Below, one piece after another: positions 13,023-32,195 of a stretch of DNA of 64,000 nt (the stretch's first letter is position 1; every line of letters starts with the position of its first letter). The notes below the pieces were generated by a model that saw nothing but the letters and a program-made list of their open reading frames with translations, made no database searches and was not told the DNA's origin. The stretch covers positions 105,787,054 to 105,851,053 of the forward strand of contig CM041083.1 of the NCBI GenBank assembly GCA_023079485.1. Reading direction: 5' to 3'. Position numbers and translations under genes: made by a program. The DNA comes from Archilochus colubris. Its lineage: Eukaryota > Chordata > Aves > Apodiformes > Trochilidae.

Positions 13023-13403
13023 ACGTGACACCACTTGAAGCCTTTGTGCTATGATCCGCAGGCCTCATTGTCCAGGTTTTCCCCTCCCTGCGGCATGCCA
13101 GGCCCCAGGTTTACTGGACCAGGCAAGGAAGCTGACCGCGGGTGAGCGAGAGGAAACGCAAGAACTGAAAGATAAAAAAGAAGAACAACTGATGTGTTGC
13201 CAGAGAGCTGCTGGCACAGGGAGAAGCACTATCTTGCACAGTGCAGCACTGCCCAGGTCTCAGCGTGGCTCCTGAGGGCACTGTCAGCCACACAGCTGTG
13301 TGAGGGTGGCACCCAGCCAGACCTCAGTCACCCACAGAGCAGCTGAATAAATCAGCCCGGGGCAGAGCGACGGATGCACTGACGAGCGACGCTCACACGG
13401 AGC
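13023..13403. promoter_or_regulatory. CpG-enriched patch in intron 3, 0.13 kb from exon 3
   Basis: I count about 15 CpGs in roughly 380 bases, with a dense cluster at 13366-13400 (gacgagcgacgctcacacgg). The surrounding introns have very few CpGs. By eye the observed/expected ratio is near 0.5, so this is weaker than a classical CpG island. It may be a small regulatory element, an internal or antisense promoter, or just a GC-rich segment. No function is shown. Confidence 0.3.
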
Positions 13404-13473
13404 AGGCCTGGCCCTCTGGACTTAGAAGAGCTGCCTGCTGTATTCACATCCTGCCTTTACTGCAGAGCCATCA

Positions 13474-20579
<7,106 letters not shown>

Positions 20580-20930
20580 GGGGTACCTTATGAATGTAGA
20601 GAAACAAGATAAACCAGGTGCCTCGAGTTGCCAAAGAGTGGGTGTGAGTCCACCTGTGCCTGATTAGGACAGGCCCCTATTGGGCATGAGCAAGACCAGG
20701 GGGCCAATAAAGGTGGGACACACACCCACAGAGAAGGCTCACTCTGGTGTGAGGCATGGAGAGGCCAGCAGCTCATCGAGCCTCAGGAGCAAGAAAGGCT
20801 CCTCCTGCTACATATGAATCCCATGGTAAAAGCTGACGGAGGCACAAAAGTACCAGTTGAGATACTCCATGGCTGAGACAGCAGCCTTCTCACCACACAG
20901 TCCTTCAGCCCTGGAATGCAGACACCAGGG
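20580..20930 (+). mobile_element. LTR-like segment (avian endogenous retrovirus type)
   Basis: Blocks such as ccacctgtgcctgattagga, caggcccctattgggcat, gggccaataaaggtggga and cagagaaggctcactctg follow the layout of avian ERV LTRs: a CCAAT/AATAAA-bearing segment followed by a short GC-richer part. The borders are approximate and I saw no target-site duplication. No gag, pol or env sequence adjoins it, so it would be a solo or truncated LTR. It lies antisense to CYYR1. Confidence 0.45.
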
Positions 20931-23900
20931 TAGCATAGACTGAATAATCATGCAACCTGGGAAACAGTTAAGTAGTCAGCTAGTTGCTGCCTCCTGTTTT
21001 CAAAAAAATAATTAGTGTACAGAGTAGCAACCTGAAGGGACTAGGCTTGTCTTTGAGGCTTTACTTTGCAAGTTTTGCTAAGACAAAATTCCTTCTAGTA
21101 CTTCCTTTAAATACACATTTTACTGTAGGGAGGAACATGATTGTTAGCTTCTGTAAACAAACCCTGCCTGCCTGTTAAAACTGGGTACAAACCGTACTTA
21201 GACTGCATTTCCGTTAATGGTTTTTTGTTTTTTTTTTTTGCTCCTACTAGGTTTCATTTAAGGTGTGTAGTTAATGTTTAATTCCTTTTCCTCTGTGTCG
21301 TTCCCTTATTACCCTGTTGTATTTGCAAGATTATTAACTCAAACACCAAAATATCCTGAGTTGCAGCTGTACAATGAAAGAATAATGTGTAATCATTCCA
21401 GATCCTGACCTGTCTCCTCCCAGCTCCTTGTGGGTCAGTCATCACTTCCATGTTAAGCTAAATAATCTTGCAAAGGGTTAAATGATAGTACCTTCCATCT
21501 TTTAATGTTGCCAGTGCCTGAGCAATATGGTACCTTCTATAGCTTGTTAAAATGCTGCTGAGCCCCTGAGGCATATGAAACCATGGAACACTTGAAAAAA
21601 AAAACAAAACAAAAACCCCAGAGAAAATCACATAAACTGCAAACCAAAAGGAGATGTAATTACAGCTTGTTCTGGAAGGGGCTATCGTCAGACAGACTTT
21701 TCAGACAATTGGCCTTTTGAGAAATACGGGGACATTTTATGCTTACTTCCTCTATGCCAAGCCATACACTTTTCTCCCCACCACACTGCTGGGGGTGCTG
21801 CTTGGCCAGCAGTGCTGCAAAGTGCTTCAAATAAACAATCCTGGAAAGGCCAACGTAGCCACTACAGTGACGGAAGAGGAGACAAAGCAAACTCTTCCTC
21901 TAGCTGTTTCCCAGCCTGTGGATGAGACAGGCCTGAGAGCCTCCCACTGCCCCAGACAGAGGAGGTGGAGGGAGGGATGGCATGACTTCCCCTCTCTTTA
22001 AGACTCAGTGCAGGTCTGAATCAGAAATAATTTTGTGGATAGAGGGAATGATGCATGAAATACGGCTAGGAGGCACATGCTGCATTATGGCAAGCACAAT
22101 ACTTAACACACTGGTGTTATTAACTGATCATGGCTAAGCAAATACATTTTGATCAGTCTCAGCCTGGCCAGCATTTTCATCATAATACGTGCACATATGC
22201 AGATGCTGGCTTTGAAACACTGAGTCTGTCTGGCACTTCAAACAAGTCAGAACATTGCCAAAATGTGAAAAAAAACACCAACCAACAAACGAATAGCTCA
22301 TGTTTAAATCAAAATAAGAGATTTTAAAAAGTCAGAAGTAACAGAGGGCAGGGGGGAGCTTTTTTGTAAAAGACTTTTAAGTAAAAGAATTCTGAGAAGA
22401 CATTGCAAGATTTCCAGTTACCGCTTTTCACCCTCATGCTCTCCTGCTGCTTCTCTGTCCTCGTTTTGCAGCAGCTCCTCTTGCCCCACCTTTCCCTCTC
22501 AGACATCCTGTGCTGTTCCCTGCAGCCATGACCTTCCCTCACTCTGTAATGTGCTTCACATGCTTCCCTGAAAAGGAAACAGAAGCCAGAATATAATGCA
22601 ATTTCCACTTTCCAGAACATTCCTCACTGTGCTCACGAATCCAAGGCCCAACCTGACATACTGACTTCCAGAGAAAACGATAGCAGAATTGTAGCTAATA
22701 TAGCCTTTGCTATAAATTAAGAATTTTTATTCTTTGTCTGCCTGCTGTTTGCACTGCTGTCTAAGCCTGCTGTTTAAAACACTTTCTGAATCACCAGCAC
22801 TAGGAGAGGCTGAAATTGCTGCCCAACTTCCAGAACTTTGAGCATCAAGGAGAGTGAGGTCAAGATGATATGGTGGGCTTCCAAGGAGACCACAAAGTTA
22901 GTAACCTCCAGTAATAGCTCACTTTGGGTCCAAGTTACTGGGGGTAAACACCTAGGAGAATTCCAGGATTATCTCTCTGCTAATTCTTAACATAGTCTTT
23001 CTGACAGTGCTTTTATTTATACCAGCTCTGCAAACACTTGACTTTGCATGCTCCATGAGCTCAGAGGTAATAAAGCCTGCAGCTCCCCTCCCAGGAAGCT
23101 CTTGCTATAGGAGCCTGACTTAACTATAGATACTTCTGGACCTCTTGCCTTTCAGATCCTTAAATCTCTGTGCTATTGACACTCAAACCTGCCTTGTTTT
23201 ACCCAGGCATGCATACGGAGTATATTTGTACCCAACCTGAAGCCAAGCCTGTAAAGACATGCGACATGCTTGCCATCAATGTTGATAGTTCAGCACCTTT
23301 TAACATGCTTGCTTCCTGCTTTGTGCCTGTAGCAAACCCCAAAGCCATCCCAGCATGATGTGACTTTGATGTTCCAGGGAACATGGTGCAAAAGGCTGTG
23401 TTTTGGTCAGAGAAACAAGTGAGCAGGCACTAAAGGAAAGGGACAAAATATGGGGCTCTTAACTGTCTCCTTGAGGCAGAGCAGCAATGTCCTCCCTTAA
23501 TTTTCTTGCTGTTGGCCTTCATGTCTATCCTCAAGAGTTTCACACCACTTCTTCGAAGCAACCTAGCTTGCGAAGTTTTGCATGGTGAAGGCTGGTCTGT
23601 ACTGCATTTAATTTTCTCCATGTAAGACTCCCTCCTTCTCAACAGCCTTGTGTGTGCTCTATAGCCACTACCCTGAGCACTGTGATGAAAGCTGTAGCTG
23701 CTGGCAGAGGTGTGAGTGAACTTTTCCTCTGCTGTCACATTTTCTGCAGCTGGAACAAAGAAACCAATGAAAGAATGAACTGGTTGTTGGCAGAAAACCC
23801 TCTACCCCTTTCATGTGACAACCATGCCTTTATAAGGTAGTTTCTGAAGAAATAACAACAAAAACAACAACAAGAAGAGTAGTATCACTCTCCTCTCTGG

Positions 23901-24287
23901 GATTCACTTCGGTGGCACAGTGAAAGCTGACAGGCACCCAGGTGACTTCTCTCGGCTGTTAAGATCTGGGACCTGATTCCTGGCAACAGCAGAGACCAGA
24001 ACCAGGTGGCTGAGGAGAGCATCACTGGAAAACACTTCCCCTGCCATTCCCAGTGGCAGCACAAACTCATGCCAAACTCAACTGACTGTGTATCTCTGGC
24101 TTAAACTCAATGACTGAGTGAGCTGAGATAACATGTTATTTCCCTGGCATTTAACCACAACCAAGATTGTGAAGCAAAATGATACTGAGTGTAACTATGA
24201 CACTTGGCTCATTAGTGGGAAACCTGTTTGTACTCTATAAAGGTGCCTCTTCAAGGCTACAATCCTAGACTTTACAGGTTCCCCTCA
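20931..24287. other. Intron 2 segment, nothing recognised
   Basis: A T12 run at about 21228-21239 and ordinary unique-looking sequence. No exon, RNA gene or mobile element was seen. Confidence 0.5.
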
Positions 24288-24455
24288 GGGTTGAGGCATC
24301 CCATCTCAAAATACTCAAACTACAAATGTTCAAGGCCAGGTTGGAAGGGGCTTGGAGCTATCTTATCTAGTGCGAGGTGTCCCTGGCCAAGTAGGGGGTT
24401 GAAACTAGATGCCCTTTAAGGTCCCTTCCAACTCGAACCATTCTGATTCTATGAA
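24288..24455 (+). mobile_element. CR1 LINE short 3' fragment, antisense to CYYR1
   Basis: Starts near gggttgaggcatcccatc and continues with gttcaaggccaggttgga, gaggtgtccctggccaag, aggtcccttccaactcga and the end accattctgattctatga. It belongs to the same subfamily as the copy at 7.05-7.37 kb, judged by the 'caaggccaggttgga' and 'ggtgtccctg' blocks. Only about 170 bp remain. Confidence 0.85.
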
Positions 24456-27400
24456 ATGGAAGCAAAAGCCCAAACTTGGTTTCTTCCACTGAGTCCATGC
24501 TTCATATAAAATGGCATGTTGCTGGTTCACGATCTCCTTCCAAGTTATGGTAAAGTTGAGGCCAACAAAAACATTTTTTTCCTTCTTGGTGGTCAGCTCT
24601 GAAGAAAAAAGTAACGAGGATGATGCTCTAGTAGATTATGTAAATCACTAAGACATATTTTTTATATTGAAGGATATCTGCTTAGATGCAACATAGCCCC
24701 TAAATACACTGTTGGTGAATTATATTGCAAAGAAGAGCCCAGAGACAGCACAAGCCAAATAAGGGCTTTCAGAAGAATGAAGACCACAGGGTGCAGAGGG
24801 AGAAGCCACCAAGCAAATGCCACAGACCAGATACTACAAAACCAATTGCAGCTCTTTCTTGTGCAAGATGAACTGGAAATGCTTTATAGAGACCTTCATC
24901 CCTGAAATGCTCCCTGCTCATTTAGCCATTTTTTCCAGGAGTCCATCATTTTTCCTCAAGGGGGGTCACAGATCTTCCTCTGGCATCCTGGTCGAAGTTA
25001 CATGGACAGCAGCACCATGAGAGAGGGAGCACTGGGACTCACTTTCTGAAGCAGTGTCAGGCCTGGTGTCATTACCTGGTGACTAGGAAACAATTTTGAG
25101 GGTGAAAAATGAAGCCCTTCCACTTCCTGCAATGCTCAGTGCATGTGACACTCAATTCATGGTCCCTCTCTACATAACAGTATTTCATTTGTACTATTTC
25201 ATTGGCATTAGTGAACTATAAATTACTGTCAGAACACAAACTTACTCATTTTTTTTCTTTTTTTTACCCCTTCTTCTTAGAGATTGAGGGAGGAAGGAGA
25301 GGATTTTGCCTTTTATGCAGCAAAGAGGAAGACTGTAACCAAAAATCTTTTTTCGTAACAACAAAGTGAAGATAACATAGAATAAATCAAAGCAATAAAA
25401 TACCTGAAAATGAACAGATGCTTGCAAAAAACACTACATTGTGGACCAGATAAAAAGGAGTTTTCAGAATATAAATGGCGGCCCCCCAAACACATTTATG
25501 CTTTATTAAATTTCAACTCAAACTGGACGACTGCACTGCTTTTAGAATTCTGTTAGCTAGACAAATTAAAAAGATGTAGGATTTCTTTTTACATTGAATA
25601 ATCTCAAGTGGTTCCTAGAGGATCTGGGAGAAAAAGTCTGGATTAAGAGATTAAAAACCCAGCGTCATGAATTATTTGATTCCATTTTAAAAAGAAAATT
25701 ATAAATTATATCTATTTCCTGAGTAACAGTGCAATAGCTTTTTAAAGAGGGAGTGCTAGCTAGCACTGTGTATTTTGAGTCTAAATAAATCCATCTGGGC
25801 TTTGAATTATCCAGCATAGGGATTTTTCCCTCATAACTTCCAATAAAAATAATAAGACACTCAGAGTTTAATTTTAGAAATTCTGGAGCATAGGGGAAGA
25901 AAAAAAATGTTTTTCATCTTCTCTTTCCATCTCCTGTTTCTAATGTACTTTAATATTCAACTCTTATCCCCGTGAAAGCAATAAAAGAGCCTCTTCTGCA
26001 TTCTTTTCTGTATCAGATTTATAACACCGATTCAATCATTTTTCTGATTGTCTCTTCCCAGGTGCTGCGTAAGAGCTTATGAGAACCACAAAGACCCACT
26101 GAGTCCAAGTCAGTGGGCATTCTGGCTCTAAGTCACCATTGGCAAAAACCTACAATAAACTTGAAAGCATTTACATAAGTCTTTGCAGGATTCAAACCTT
26201 ATTATCTAGCATAAGCAAATTATGGTTTTAGTGGTTTGGAATATCCTTGGTAAGCATGCATGATGTGCCCTTTGCAAATGTAAAAGGAGTTAAGTGCTTG
26301 GATATATGAATCACTTTATGTTTCTGGAGAAAAGGACTATGAGTCAGAAAACTAAAAAAACCCTGAAAATTAAACTGTAGTTACAAAAACATGCTGTGGC
26401 TCTTACAGATTCCATAAAATGATGAAAGTCTTTTTATCTGACGGTAAGTATGCTGAGGATGCAGAAGTCTCTGCACGATAAAACTATGTGCTCATGCTAC
26501 ATTAAATAATGTTGAGCTAGATTTGACCTCTTCCACTTCAGGAGCTGTTTGGGGGCTGGAGGAGAGCCAGTTTCTGATGAATCAGCAATAACTTCCCTTG
26601 CAATGTGTGAAATCCTTGCTCATCTGCCTGCATGCCCCAGACTAAGGACAGGGAAACCCCACTGAGCTGCAAGGGAGAGCAGGGTGAGGACCCAGTCAGT
26701 CCCTTCCTCCTGAGACAGGATGCTCCTTATTCCTGTAGAGCTGTGCAGCAGAGACCCCTTTGTCCTGGTCCCTTCCTCACAGTTTCTGCTGCCACTTTGC
26801 TTTTTATACTAATGAGAGGTAGTAAATTAACTGTCTTGATTTCTTTTGGCAGAGAGCCCAGTGCCTTCTCCCCCTCCCATGCAGGGAGGTTGAGAAGTGC
26901 TTTCCCCAAGGGCCTTGCTTGAAAACCTCAGGAATAAACTTATACAGACCCTTATATTTAAATATCACACTCCTAGTGAAGTCAACAGCTTCCACATGCT
27001 TTGTTGAATAACAGCCTAAATCCACTGTCTGTCAGACAATTAAAATGTTATCCTTCCATTTTAGTTTTGCCTAAGGTAACAGCTCTGATTCTTGCTTGAG
27101 TATTTGAAAAAAAAATAAAAATGCTCTGCTCTGTCCTCTCAGGAACAGGAGGAAGCCTGGCAGAAGGCTCTCCCATGCTGTGATTATCAAATTTGACAGT
27201 AGTTAAACACAACCAGGAACACCAAAGTGCAGCCAACCTTCAGGTGTCCTTTGCCATACTACACGCTCTAGTAGGTTCTTGTTCTTCAACAGAGCTGAGA
27301 ATTCGTCATGGCTGGGTGAAACATCCACAACCCAGAAGAGCTGATATCCATGCAAGTGTCTCTGGCAGCACAAATAGAGATGTAGTTACGATCTGAGCTA

Positions 27401-30281
27401 TTTTGACAGAGCCATCTGTAAATACAACATTTTGTGACATTTTCCTAGAAGCATGGAGTCCTGCTGTTATGTCATGACCTATTACTAATCTAAACTTTAC
27501 ACCCTTTTGTAACAGTGTGAAGGTAGCGACTGAATGCCTTCATATGGTTTGCAAAACATTCAACATCAAAAGCATTCACAACCATTAAACTGCATTCGAG
27601 TACAGTTTTCATTAAGGTAGGTGCTTATGGGGTCATTTTTTTCCCCAAGTGTCACAATCCATTACAGTCACTTCAGACATACCTGTAATTGTTGGATAAA
27701 GCAGACAGGTCATTCAACAACAGTGTGGGGAAATAACTCAGAAAAATTTTTCCCCTGGAAAACAGACCGAATTCTGACTCTCAGTGTAAGCAAGCGATGG
27801 ACACTCCTGATTGAACAGGAATTATATTCTTGAATCAAGAAATGCAGTTTAGCCAACACAGTTGACAAGAGTGCTGTGATACATCTCCATAACAATTCCA
27901 GTCTGGAAACAGCATTGCTTAACAAGGGCTCAAAATAGCTGTTTCACAGTTTTATATCAGAATGGCGTATGCAGAGTCAATTTAGAAATGTATCCCAAGT
28001 ATTACTAGTAGAGGAAGCTTGCAAAATAGAACCTTTTAACTGATCAGAAGAGTACGGCTCTGAACAGTTTTCCAGAAGATGGTGCAGGGGTTAGTAGCCA
28101 CTTGAGAGGTCTGAATACTCAGCTTGACAAATTTAGGAAAGCAATCACATGATGGGTTGCCTGTGATAGAGAGAGCTTGGTCGCAGTGACCCAGGAGTGC
28201 AACGCAAGCAAAAGTTCTGAATTCAAAGCTAAGCTGCGGTAGGTTTAAAAAAAAATATGCAAAGACATCAAAAGGACTCACGTCTCTCTGAGTCAGTGCT
28301 AAGTCACAAAAGCTCTGGGAAAGCTCTGGGCTCAGAGATTAAGAGGGAGATCTAATTAGCAGCCTCCATTCCAAACTTCTCCAGACTTTTAATTTTTTTT
28401 TCATTCTGCACCATAGGCATGCATCAACTATTCCCATACAAAAGCACAGGAACACCATTGTATTAAGCAAACGTTTAGTCCAGCAGAGATATCTTTATCT
28501 TGTCAGGGAAAAACACAGGTAAGGTCAGGTCTTGTCATGGCATGGGAGTGGCATTCTTGGTCACTTGCCTGATGGTACCAGAAGCATGTCACAGACTAGC
28601 CAATTTGAACTGCCAACTCAATTAAACTAATTGTACTGTACATTTTTCTGAGGTACAAAATAGAATTATGCTTCCCAGCTCTGGGGAAGGCAATTGGTAA
28701 ATGAAAGAGCAGTGATGTGAAGCAAAAAGGCAGATGGTAAAATAAGGCAAAGGAAGTAAAAAATGGGTATCTGAGAGCAGCTACATTGAAGAACCAAGAG
28801 AGACTAATAAAAGAAAGACTTAATTGGTCCTCTCTCTTCTGCTCAGCATCTCTCCTTGTGCCTTTTAAACTTTCAAGGCTACTCTCCCTCAAACAGGCCA
28901 AGCTGAATGCAAAGGTCCTGACTCAACAAAATGCTTCATCTCTTAGAGCTGAACATATGTTTAAATGCTTTGTGGCACTGGGACTCCAGCGCTAAAGGCA
29001 AACAAGGAAAGCAGGAACAGAAAAATATGTTGGACTTGGCAGAAGCAGCAGATTGCAAGCAGCAGAATGCACTGAGTCTAATACCTGACATGAGCTGAAA
29101 CGGAAGGAGGAACAGAGTTAAGAATTAACAGGGTTTTAAGTACCAACAGCCTAGCTGGCATACTGGCCGAGAAGGTCTAATCCTAAAGTTAAGTGAAGTT
29201 AATGAGCCACACTGATTTCTCTACAACGGATCAGTTTTATGAGCAGTGGTGCCAAACCCTTGGATTGTGCCTTGCTTTTTAAACAATGGCCTTGCTGTTT
29301 CTCTCCCTTTATGCAAATGGTGAACACTTACACCAGACTGAAAGTTTGGGACAGGTCCACTTTAGGAACAGCACAGCAGTGGCACCCACACTGTGGGAGA
29401 GATCAAGGGGAGGGTGTGGGCAATGAGAGTGTTCAAATTCCAGCTGCCCAACACAAGAGTACCAAAAACTTGCAACTGTATGACCTGGCACTCTTCTCTC
29501 ATCTCCTGTCAGGAGATCACATCATGGGAAGCCACGACACTACTTTTTGGCCACATGATGAAGATACATCCAGACACAAACTGCAAAAAAGGCAATGGAG
29601 AATGAGAGCAGTAGTTGAGTAAGGCATCAGCTACATTAACTTGCAAATTGGTACTCTCATATTTGAGGAAATTTCATCACTGTACAAAAGCAAAGCACCA
29701 CCAGGAACACTAAAGAAAAATTTTAAGACTTAAAAAAGGGAGGAAAGCAAAACATTACTGTGTAATGAAGAAACTAGAGAAAATGGAAAAATACAAAAGT
29801 TTTTTATCATAGAGTTCTCATTTTTAGGCTTTTTCAATGGACAGCTCATATTCTGAGTGGTTTTTTGGCAGTTTCATTATTTCATACTTCAGCTATGTAT
29901 GTCTGCCTGAACAAAAAACATGCCTCAACAATCAGGTAAATGCATTTTTATCTGCCTGTCGTAATGCCACCCTCTTATCTACAGCAGTGAATAGAAGGTA
30001 AAGTCGATACAAAACCCATAAAGCAAGAGAATACAATGACCAGTGACTATGACTTAATGGTGTAATTTAATGGACACATTTCCTGCCATAAATATGCACT
30101 TCTACCTTTCTTATGACCTGCCAGCTTGTGAGTAATGAAGTATGTGATCTTCTAGGTACTTAATTACCGTAATGTTTCTGTAGTCTGGCTTTGCTTAGGA
30201 ATTATTTAATAATCCTTTTTCTACCCATTGTGACTCTACCTTGCTTTATCACATAGATGATTACAAAGAGAAAGATTTACA

Positions 30282-30283
<2 letters not shown>
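24456..30283. other. Intron 2 segment, nothing recognised
   Basis: AT-rich, unique-looking sequence with no exon, RNA gene or repeat element. A 16-bp perfect palindrome (agtgctagctagcact) is at 25752-25767 and a short tandem duplication of aagctctggg at about 28310-28333; both are within chance expectation. Confidence 0.5.

Positions 30284-30330
<47 letters not shown>
30284..30330. repeat. Poly-T run, 47 bases
   Basis: An uninterrupted run of 47 T on the plus strand, so poly-A in the CYYR1 sense strand. It may be the tail of a retroposed sequence, but the flank at 30331-30400 shows no recognisable source. It is an obvious site for length polymorphism or assembly error. The open frame through it that reads as poly-Phe is an artefact. 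Confidence 0.9.
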
Positions 30331-31764
30331 CCAGAGAACACATGCTTGCATGTTTTATAAGACCTTAACCTCAGGACATAATTTTCAGCCTTCAACTCCT
30401 GTACTCACCAAAGCTTATTTTAGGACAAAATCACTACTATTTTGAAGAAGAAAACTGCATTTTTTAAAGAATGTAAAATAAAAAGTAGTCCCTCTGTATT
30501 TCTAAGATACTTATTTCAGACTAACAGTTCATGCCTCACAGTCACCACACTAAGATACGAATGATGCAGCTGCCAAAGAAGTATCATGAAATATCTAAGG
30601 AATCATTTCAGTCCCACTGTGCTTTTGCTTTCCTTTATCAGCAACTTATCTTGAAAGGTGTTTCATCTATTTCAAAATGTTTTTACAACCCAGCCCCCTC
30701 ATTTCTCTAACAGGTTTGGTGATTATGAACAGACCCTCCCACCACAAGGGACTCAGATAATGCTCAGATACACATCTGTTTAGAGACTGAAGGTTGTGCT
30801 AGACCCATTACCAGATTATGGGTGGTCTGGAGACCCCGTTGTAAACGCTAACTTTAGAGAAGCAGAGCGAGAGATAAATTAAATCCATTTCAAAACAGCA
30901 ATTTGGCAAAGTGCTTTTTCCTATTTTCCCCCCTTCAAAAACAGGGTTCAAGAGATTTCAGAGAAAAAGGTTTTCACTACAAATGAGAGGCTTATCCAAA
31001 AGCTCCTATGATTTAAACCACGGTGTTCCCTTCTTCCTATTTCATTGTCAAAGGGAACAGCCATGTTTTAATGTTGCCTTTTCATCATTTACTAATTGCA
31101 CAGAGAGTTGTTTCATTTAGCTCAATTAGCTCCTTACAGAATTAAACTCTACAAAAAAAGTATGTAAATCATGCTCAATCACTGACAGTTCAGGCTACTG
31201 GCAAGCAGTTAGGTCTGATTTGAAGTAAGAGGGAATTTAAATGCGTATTTGATTCAGAAATGATGATCAAATACTCTGCTTTACCTAGCTTTACAGATGT
31301 GCTGGATTTCCAGAGATGCAAACCACAATTACTGCCTTTGACTGGCATTCTGCATCACACTGCTGGTCCCACTACTAAACCTTCAGCCTCAGGTGTTTAA
31401 GAGAACTCAGGCTGAGGAGAGGCCGAAGGTGGGGAGAAGCTCTTTGTTCCTGCTCTCTAAAAAGCTGCACTTCTTTTTTATTAAATAATTGACACCAGGC
31501 ATGTCTGACAATAATCACAATATGCAAAATAGCTTCTCCTTTCTTTCCAGGAAGGACAAAAAAGATGTTTCAGATCTCCAGCTGGCTTGAGACTATGTAG
31601 ACCTATGAAAACTGACAAATATTAATGTGGATATTCACAAGCCAAGGACCTAGCTCAGGGGTTTTTAGAATAATTTCTCCTAAGTAGCATTTAAATGACC
31701 CTTACTGTACTTCCTCTGGTGGATGGCAGAAGCAGTAATTTCTCCAACTCCTATGGCACTGTAC
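30331..31764. other. Intron 2 segment, nothing recognised
   Basis: Unique-looking AT-rich sequence. A stretch at 31085-31190 looks dense in A/T-core motifs (ttagctcaattagctcc) but nothing more can be said. Confidence 0.45.
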
Positions 31765-32195
31765 CAAGCAGATATCCACTCTGCAGCCCACTGAGGAGCA
31801 CATGCTGGAGCAGGGGAAAAATGTGGTGAGTGTTGATGGGCACACCATGCTCCCCATTCCTCATCCTCCCTGTGCCATGCATGAGGTAGAAGAGTTGGGG
31901 AGGAGGAGGGAGGTTGGGGAGTCTAGGTGGGGGCATGAGGTAAAGGGAAGGTGTTTTAGTTTTTGTCAGTCTTTCTCATCACACAACTCTATATTTAATT
32001 TGCAAAAAATTAAGTTAATTTTCCCCTGGTAGAGTCTGTTTTGCTCATGATGGTGACTGTTAAGTGATCTAACTGTACTTATCTTAACCCATGAGCTTTT
32101 TCATCTTATGGTCCTCCACATCTCCAGCTGAAGACAGGGAGTGGGAGAGAAGCTGGATAGGCATCTGGCACTCATTTATGGACAAACCACCAAAA
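31765..32195 (+). mobile_element. Degraded ERVL-like LTR fragment
   Basis: Blocks in order: ctctgcagcccactgagg, gctggagcaggggaaaaa, ggtgttttagtttttgtc, ttaattttcccctggtag, gtctgttttgctcatgat, cttaacccatgagctttt, aggcatctggcactcatt, ending near aaaccacc. This is the order of a common avian ERVL-type LTR and matches the better-preserved copy at 39.5-40.35 kb. The 5' part is missing and the copy is diverged. It runs antisense to CYYR1. Confidence 0.7.

Noticed and set aside
12464..13024. 186-codon minus-strand open frame
   Set aside because: Most of it is the reverse complement of the CR1 copy at 12.45-12.80 kb; no domain and no splice context.
25752..25767. Perfect 16-bp palindrome agtgctagctagcact
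   Set aside because: About one palindrome of this length is expected by chance in 64 kb; no partner site or context.
30257..30445. Frame with a poly-Phe run
   Set aside because: Artefact of the T47 homopolymer.
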